From Fluviicola sp. (GTDB lineage: Bacteria; Bacteroidota; Bacteroidia; Flavobacteriales_D; Crocinitomicaceae), in the NCBI RefSeq assembly GCF_030151805.1, contig NZ_JASLCN010000294.1, positions 1 to 8,914 on the forward strand: a stretch of DNA of 8,914 nt, written 5' to 3'. Positions 5,411-8,914 of this stretch are shown piece by piece (positions within the stretch are counted from its first letter, which is position 1; each line of letters opens with the position of its first letter). The notes beneath the pieces were generated by a model that was given only the letters and a program-made list of their open reading frames with translations, searched no databases and was not told the origin of the DNA. The translations under genes were made by a program, and so were the position numbers.

Positions 5411-7699
5411 ATGCATTTAGCGAAGCAAATAACTTTTACATTAATCCTAAGCATACTCCCCTTTTTCATTAAAGCTCAAGGAGTTGGTGTTGTGTTAAGT
5501 GGCGGAGGAGCATCCGGTTTCGCTCATATTGGAGTTCTCAAAGCACTCGAAGAAAATAATATACCTATCAATTATATTACCGGAACTTCTGCCGGAGCTC
5601 TTGTCGGGGCGATGTACGCAAGCGGCTATTCTCCGCAAGAGATTGAAGACTACGTGCTGAGCAATAAATTCCAGCTGATGACTAACGGCCAGATTGAACA
5701 ACGCTACGAATTTTTGCTACGGGAGGACAATGAAAATGCTTCGGGGATGAGTTTTTCGTTTTCACTGGATAGTCTTTTCAACAAGTCGCTCCCTACAAAC
5801 TTTATCCGGCCTGAATTACTCGATTTTGAAATGCTTCGTTTGTTCGGAGCTCCGGGAGCTTCTTCTTCCTATAATTTCGACAGTCTTTTCGTTCCTTTTC
5901 GTTGCGTGGCCAGTGATATAGTTGCCAAAAAAAGTGTTGTTTTTTCGAACGGTTATCTGAATGAAGCTGTCAGAGCGTCCATGACCTTTCCGTTTTATGT
6001 GAATCCGATCAAAATCAAAGGCGTTCTGTATTTCGACGGTGGTTTGTACAACAATTTCCCGGCAGATGTCATGTATCATAGTTTTCCGGCCGACTTTATT
6101 ATCGGAAGTAATGTTTCATACAATGCCGCTGCTCCGAAAGAAGATGATCTGATCAGTCAGCTTACAAACATGCTTGTTTCGCATACTGCGTTTGAAATTC
6201 CCTGCGAATCAGGAATCATCATTGAGCCTAAACCCAATATCAGCACCTTTGATTTTGAAGATGTTGACGAAGCCATTGATGCAGGTTACGATGCCACTAT
6301 TTTAATGATAGACAGCATTAAAAATGCCATGGAGCACCGGATTTCAACGGAGGAATTGAATACAAGACGCGCTCATTTCAAAGAAAAAATAAATTCGCTG
6401 GTGATCTCCCAGGTAAATACCATCAACAAAAAAGGACTTGACGAAAGCTATGTACGGAAATCCATCTTAAAGAACAACAAGGGGGAAACCATTTCCGGGA
6501 TGAGATTCAAGCGTCGTTATTTCAGAACCTACGCAACTCCCCAGATCAAGTATTTATATCCGACACTGGATCTTCAGCCGGACTCCACTTACACGCTGAA
6601 CATCAAAGTAACCGAATCAAAACCCTTTCGACTGGATATTGGTGGTATTGTCAGTACACGGGCAATCAACACCGGGTTCATCCAACTCAATTACATGCGC
6701 CTGGATCGTTTTGCCAGTACAATTCAGGTCGGTGGATATTTCGGGAAATTTTACAACTCCGGAAGAGCAAATGTAGATTTGCATTTCCCCTCCTATTACC
6801 CGATTTCGGCAAGTGTTTACGGAGTCATTAACCGCTGGGATTATTTCAAAAGTTTCACCACTTTCTTCGATGACGAAAAACCTTCATTCCTGGTTCAGAA
6901 TGAAGCCTACCTTGGAGGTGGAGTGAAATTACCCTTGTTCAACAACTCAAAATTCAGCTTAGATTACAGACATTTCGAAACACAGGATCGTTATTATCAA
7001 TCTCCGGATTTCACGAATAAAGACACTACCGACAAAACGATATTGTATGGTAATTCCCTAATTGTCACACTGGAACACAATTCCCTGAACAGAAAACAAT
7101 GGGCATCATCGGGAACTTTGGCACAAGTCAAGTTAATTTACAGTGGAGCAAAAGAACACAGTGTTGCCGGATCAACATCCCTGGAAAAATACGATTATCG
7201 AAACGGACATCACTGGTTTAATATCCGTGGAGAAGTACAAAGTTTTCCATTGAGTACCAAGTACTTTTCATTCGGGCTTCACGGTCTGGCAAGTATCACC
7301 AATCTTTCCCTGCTGAAAAATTATACGGCAACCCTGCTGAATATGAATGCTTTTCAGCCACTCCCCGATTTACAAACGTATTTCTTCTCAGATTACCGTT
7401 CACCACAATACATTGGTGGTGGTGTCAACATTATTTTCTCGCTGCGCAAAAACATCGACATCCGGGCGGACGGTTATTGGTACCAGCCTTTCATTTCGAT
7501 TACCAAAAATGATGACGGAACCTTCGGTTATTCCAAGCCATTCAAAGGAGAGTCACAGGTTGTATCACTTTCGGCAATTTATCATTCCCCGCTTGGCCCT
7601 TTGCGCGCTTCGCTGAATTACTTCCCAAAACAAAAATCGCCTTTGGCTTTCCAGTTCACATACGGATTCATCATTTTCCACGAACGGGCGTTTCGTTAG
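5411..7699 (+). CDS. outer-membrane patatin-like phospholipase fused to POTRA/Omp85 barrel
   Basis: The 762-residue protein starts at the ATG at 5411, where a signal peptide begins (MHLAKQITFTLILSILPFF, cleavage at KAQ-G). An in-frame GTG at 5351 would put 20 charged and polar residues before it and is less likely. Residues about 24-320 are a patatin domain with oxyanion loop GGGASG (31-36), nucleophile elbow GTSAG (Ser60) and DGG (Asp209), so the Ser-Asp catalytic dyad is intact. Residues about 329-403 resemble a single POTRA domain, and about 405-762 form an Omp85/BamA-like beta-barrel (recurrent aromatic strands, SPLGPLRASLNYFP near the end). This matches type Vd-like patatin fusions, common in Bacteroidota, which hydrolyse phospholipids at the outer membrane. 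Barrel-signal proteins usually end in an aromatic residue; this one ends F-R. Substrate and whether the lipase is released are not shown. It is transcribed apart from the divergent methyltransferase gene. Confidence 0.88.
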   Translation: MHLAKQITFTLILSILPFFIKAQGVGVVLSGGGASGFAHIGVLKALEENNIPINYITGTSAGALVGAMYASGYSPQEIEDYVLSNKFQLMTNGQIEQRYEFLLREDNENASGMSFSFSLDSLFNKSLPTNFIRPELLDFEMLRLFGAPGASSSYNFDSLFVPFRCVASDIVAKKSVVFSNGYLNEAVRASMTFPFYVNPIKIKGVLYFDGGLYNNFPADVMYHSFPADFIIGSNVSYNAAAPKEDDLISQLTNMLVSHTAFEIPCESGIIIEPKPNISTFDFEDVDEAIDAGYDATILMIDSIKNAMEHRISTEELNTRRAHFKEKINSLVISQVNTINKKGLDESYVRKSILKNNKGETISGMRFKRRYFRTYATPQIKYLYPTLDLQPDSTYTLNIKVTESKPFRLDIGGIVSTRAINTGFIQLNYMRLDRFASTIQVGGYFGKFYNSGRANVDLHFPSYYPISASVYGVINRWDYFKSFTTFFDDEKPSFLVQNEAYLGGGVKLPLFNNSKFSLDYRHFETQDRYYQSPDFTNKDTTDKTILYGNSLIVTLEHNSLNRKQWASSGTLAQVKLIYSGAKEHSVAGSTSLEKYDYRNGHHWFNIRGEVQSFPLSTKYFSFGLHGLASITNLSLLKNYTATLLNMNAFQPLPDLQTYFFSDYRSPQYIGGGVNIIFSLRKNIDIRADGYWYQPFISITKNDDGTFGYSKPFKGESQVVSLSAIYHSPLGPLRASLNYFPKQKSPLAFQFTYGFIIFHERAFR

Positions 7700-7702
7700 A
7701 AC

Positions 7703-7754
7703 AAGTTCAAAAGGTTCCGGAAGTTTAAAATGTCTAAATTGAACATTTGAACTT
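7703..7754. repeat. 9-bp inverted repeat between patatin and VOC genes
   Basis: AAGTTCAAA (7703-7711) and TTTGAACTT (7746-7754) are perfect complements 34 bases apart. A second TTGAAC lies at 7739-7744, and the palindrome TTCCGGAA at 7715-7722 sits between the arms. The right arm overlaps the -33 element of the VOC promoter. There is no T-tract, so a regulatory site is about as plausible as a weak transcript-end hairpin for the patatin gene. Confidence 0.35.
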
Positions 7755-7775
7755 TCGAGATTACTGGTATCTTCG
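7746..7775 (+). promoter_or_regulatory. Bacteroidota-type promoter for the VOC gene
   Basis: TTTG (7746-7749) and TATCTTCG (7768-7775, one mismatch to TAnnTTTG) are separated by 18 bases, the same gap as in the riboswitch promoter. The start of transcription would fall near 7780, giving a leader of about 12 bases. The in-frame TTG at 7747 lies inside the -33 box, which supports the ATG at 7792 as the real start. Confidence 0.55.
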
Positions 7776-7791
7776 CATCAAATTCAAAAAA

Positions 7792-8859
7792 ATGACAAAA
7801 ATCATCTGTGGTATACAGCAAATGGGAATTGGTGTTCCCGATGTGCAATCAATTTGGCTTTGGTATCGTGAACACTTTGGTGTAGACGTAAGAATTTTTG
7901 AAGAAGCTGCTGAAGCACCTTTGATGACACGATATACCGGAGGTGTTATTCACTCCAGAACAGCAACTTTAGCACTTTCTATGGAAAGCGGCGGTGGATT
8001 TGAAATCTGGCAGTTCACTTCCCGTCCAACGGAAAAGAGCACAGAACCAATTATTTTAGGTGATTTCGGGTTGTATGCATGCCGCATCAAATCCAGAGAC
8101 GTCAAAGCTACACATGCATTCCTGACAAAAAAAGGAGCGAAAGTATTGTCCGAACCACAACAATTGCCAAATGGAAGTTTCCACTTCCTGGTTGAAGATC
8201 CGAACGGAAATTTATTCGATATCGTGGAAGGTTCCGGATGGTTCATGGATACTAAATTCGAAGGAAAAACAGGTGGTGTTGCCGGTTCAATGATTGGTGT
8301 GGGTTCCATTGAAAAAGCTTTACCATTATATCAAACCATTTTAGGATACGACAAAATTGTTTATGACATAACGGACACGTTTGATGCTTTCAACCAGGTT
8401 CCGAACGGAAATCAGAAAGTAAGACGCGTTTTGCTTCAACATTCGGAAGACAGAAAAGGTCCTTTCGCAAAATTGCTCGGCCCTACACAAATTGAATTGG
8501 TTCAGGCAGTTGAACGAACAGATGCGAAATCCATTTTTAAAAATCGCTTCTGGGGCGACTGGGGTTTTATTCACCTGTGTTTTGATGTTCAGGGAATGGA
8601 CGATTTGCAGCAGGAATGTGAGAAACTTGGTTTCCCTTTCACTGTCGATTCCGGAAAAACCTTTGACATGGGTGAAGCAGGCGGAAGATTCAGCTACATT
8701 GAAGATCCGGACGGAACATGGATCGAATTCGTTGAAACCCATAAAGTTCCGGTAATGAAAAAGTTGGGTTGGTATATCCATCTTAAAAATAAAAAACCGG
8801 GAGCATTCCTCCCGAACTGGATGCTTAAAGCGATGCGATTTAACCGTGTAAAAAATTGA
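7792..8859 (+). CDS. tandem VOC (glyoxalase/extradiol dioxygenase fold) protein
   Basis: This 355-residue cytoplasmic protein has no signal peptide. It carries two vicinal-oxygen-chelate modules: about residues 5-147 (opening GIQQMGIGVPDVQS, closing FHFLVEDPNGNLFDIVEG) and about 163-316 (opening GSMIGVGSIEKALPLYQ, closing FSYIEDPDGTWIEFVE). Each module ends with the D-P-(N/D)-G strand signature of the family. Metal-ligand-like residues are clearest in the second module (His261 in IHLCFDV, Glu312 in WIEFVE) and at His131 and Asp143 of the first. The position usually filled by the first-strand histidine is Gln or Met in module 1. VOC enzymes include lyases, epimerases, dioxygenases and resistance proteins, and nothing here picks one. 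A basic, aromatic C-terminal tail (about 321-355: KKLGWYIHLKNKK, MLKAMRFNRVKN) lies beyond the fold and is unusual. It has its own promoter and appears to be a single-gene unit. Confidence 0.85.
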   Translation: MTKIICGIQQMGIGVPDVQSIWLWYREHFGVDVRIFEEAAEAPLMTRYTGGVIHSRTATLALSMESGGGFEIWQFTSRPTEKSTEPIILGDFGLYACRIKSRDVKATHAFLTKKGAKVLSEPQQLPNGSFHFLVEDPNGNLFDIVEGSGWFMDTKFEGKTGGVAGSMIGVGSIEKALPLYQTILGYDKIVYDITDTFDAFNQVPNGNQKVRRVLLQHSEDRKGPFAKLLGPTQIELVQAVERTDAKSIFKNRFWGDWGFIHLCFDVQGMDDLQQECEKLGFPFTVDSGKTFDMGEAGGRFSYIEDPDGTWIEFVETHKVPVMKKLGWYIHLKNKKPGAFLPNWMLKAMRFNRVKN

Positions 8860-8868
8860 TTTAACCGT
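8837..8868. repeat. 11-bp direct repeat spanning the VOC stop codon
   Basis: GATTTAACCGT occurs at 8837-8847 and again at 8858-8868, 21 bases apart, with the second copy overlapping the TGA stop. It may be a small duplication that created or moved the C-terminus. No terminator hairpin or gene start was recognised in the remaining bases to 8914. Confidence 0.4.
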
Positions 8869-8914
8869 AGTTCCCATTGATTATGATTGTCATTCATTTC
8901 ATATTTAAATCGTA

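Noticed and set aside
8341..8877. Long minus-strand frame of 178 codons opposite the VOC gene
   Set aside because: It is antisense to a well-supported VOC module and its peptide shows no domain-like pattern.

Overview
The window looks like a chromosomal segment of a Bacteroidota bacterium, most likely Flavobacteriales. The evidence is two proteins with C-terminal type IX secretion (T9SS) sorting domains, promoter-like TAnnTTTG boxes instead of sigma70 -10 elements, A-rich start regions with no clear Shine-Dalgarno, and a patatin/Omp85 fusion of the type common in this phylum. The genus is not determined.

Layout: (1) 1-116 is the 3' end of a citrate synthase gene, closed by a strong, probably bidirectional hairpin terminator. 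(2) 170-430 has no gene but holds a nested palindromic element, flanked by two copies of a short palindrome. (3) 431-2741, minus strand, is one complete transcription unit: promoter, cobalamin (B12) riboswitch, a 647-residue secreted protein (beta-propeller resembling DUF5074/BtuG, three HYR-like modules, T9SS sorting domain) and a terminator. (4) 2932-3978, plus strand, is a divergent second T9SS cargo gene with a Cys/Gly-rich N-terminal region. (5) 3968-5122, minus strand, is a THUMP-domain 23S rRNA guanine-N2 methyltransferase (RlmL type), overlapping its neighbour tail to tail by 11 bp. (6) 5411-7699, plus strand, is an outer-membrane patatin-like phospholipase fused to a POTRA/Omp85-type barrel. 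(7) 7792-8859, plus strand, is a tandem VOC (glyoxalase/dioxygenase-fold) protein with its own promoter. The last 55 bases show no gene.

The main finding is region 3. In Bacteroides, BtuG is a B12-binding surface beta-propeller lipoprotein that works with the TonB-dependent transporter BtuB. Here a propeller of apparently the same superfamily sits alone behind a B12 riboswitch. It has no lipobox and instead carries a T9SS sorting domain, which suggests a cobalamin-capture protein delivered to the surface, or released, by T9SS. The riboswitch is read directly from conserved sequence. The B12-binding role of the protein is inference.

The other genes look like ordinary chromosomal genes and do not form an obvious pathway with each other. 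No transposase, CRISPR array, tRNA or rRNA gene was seen.
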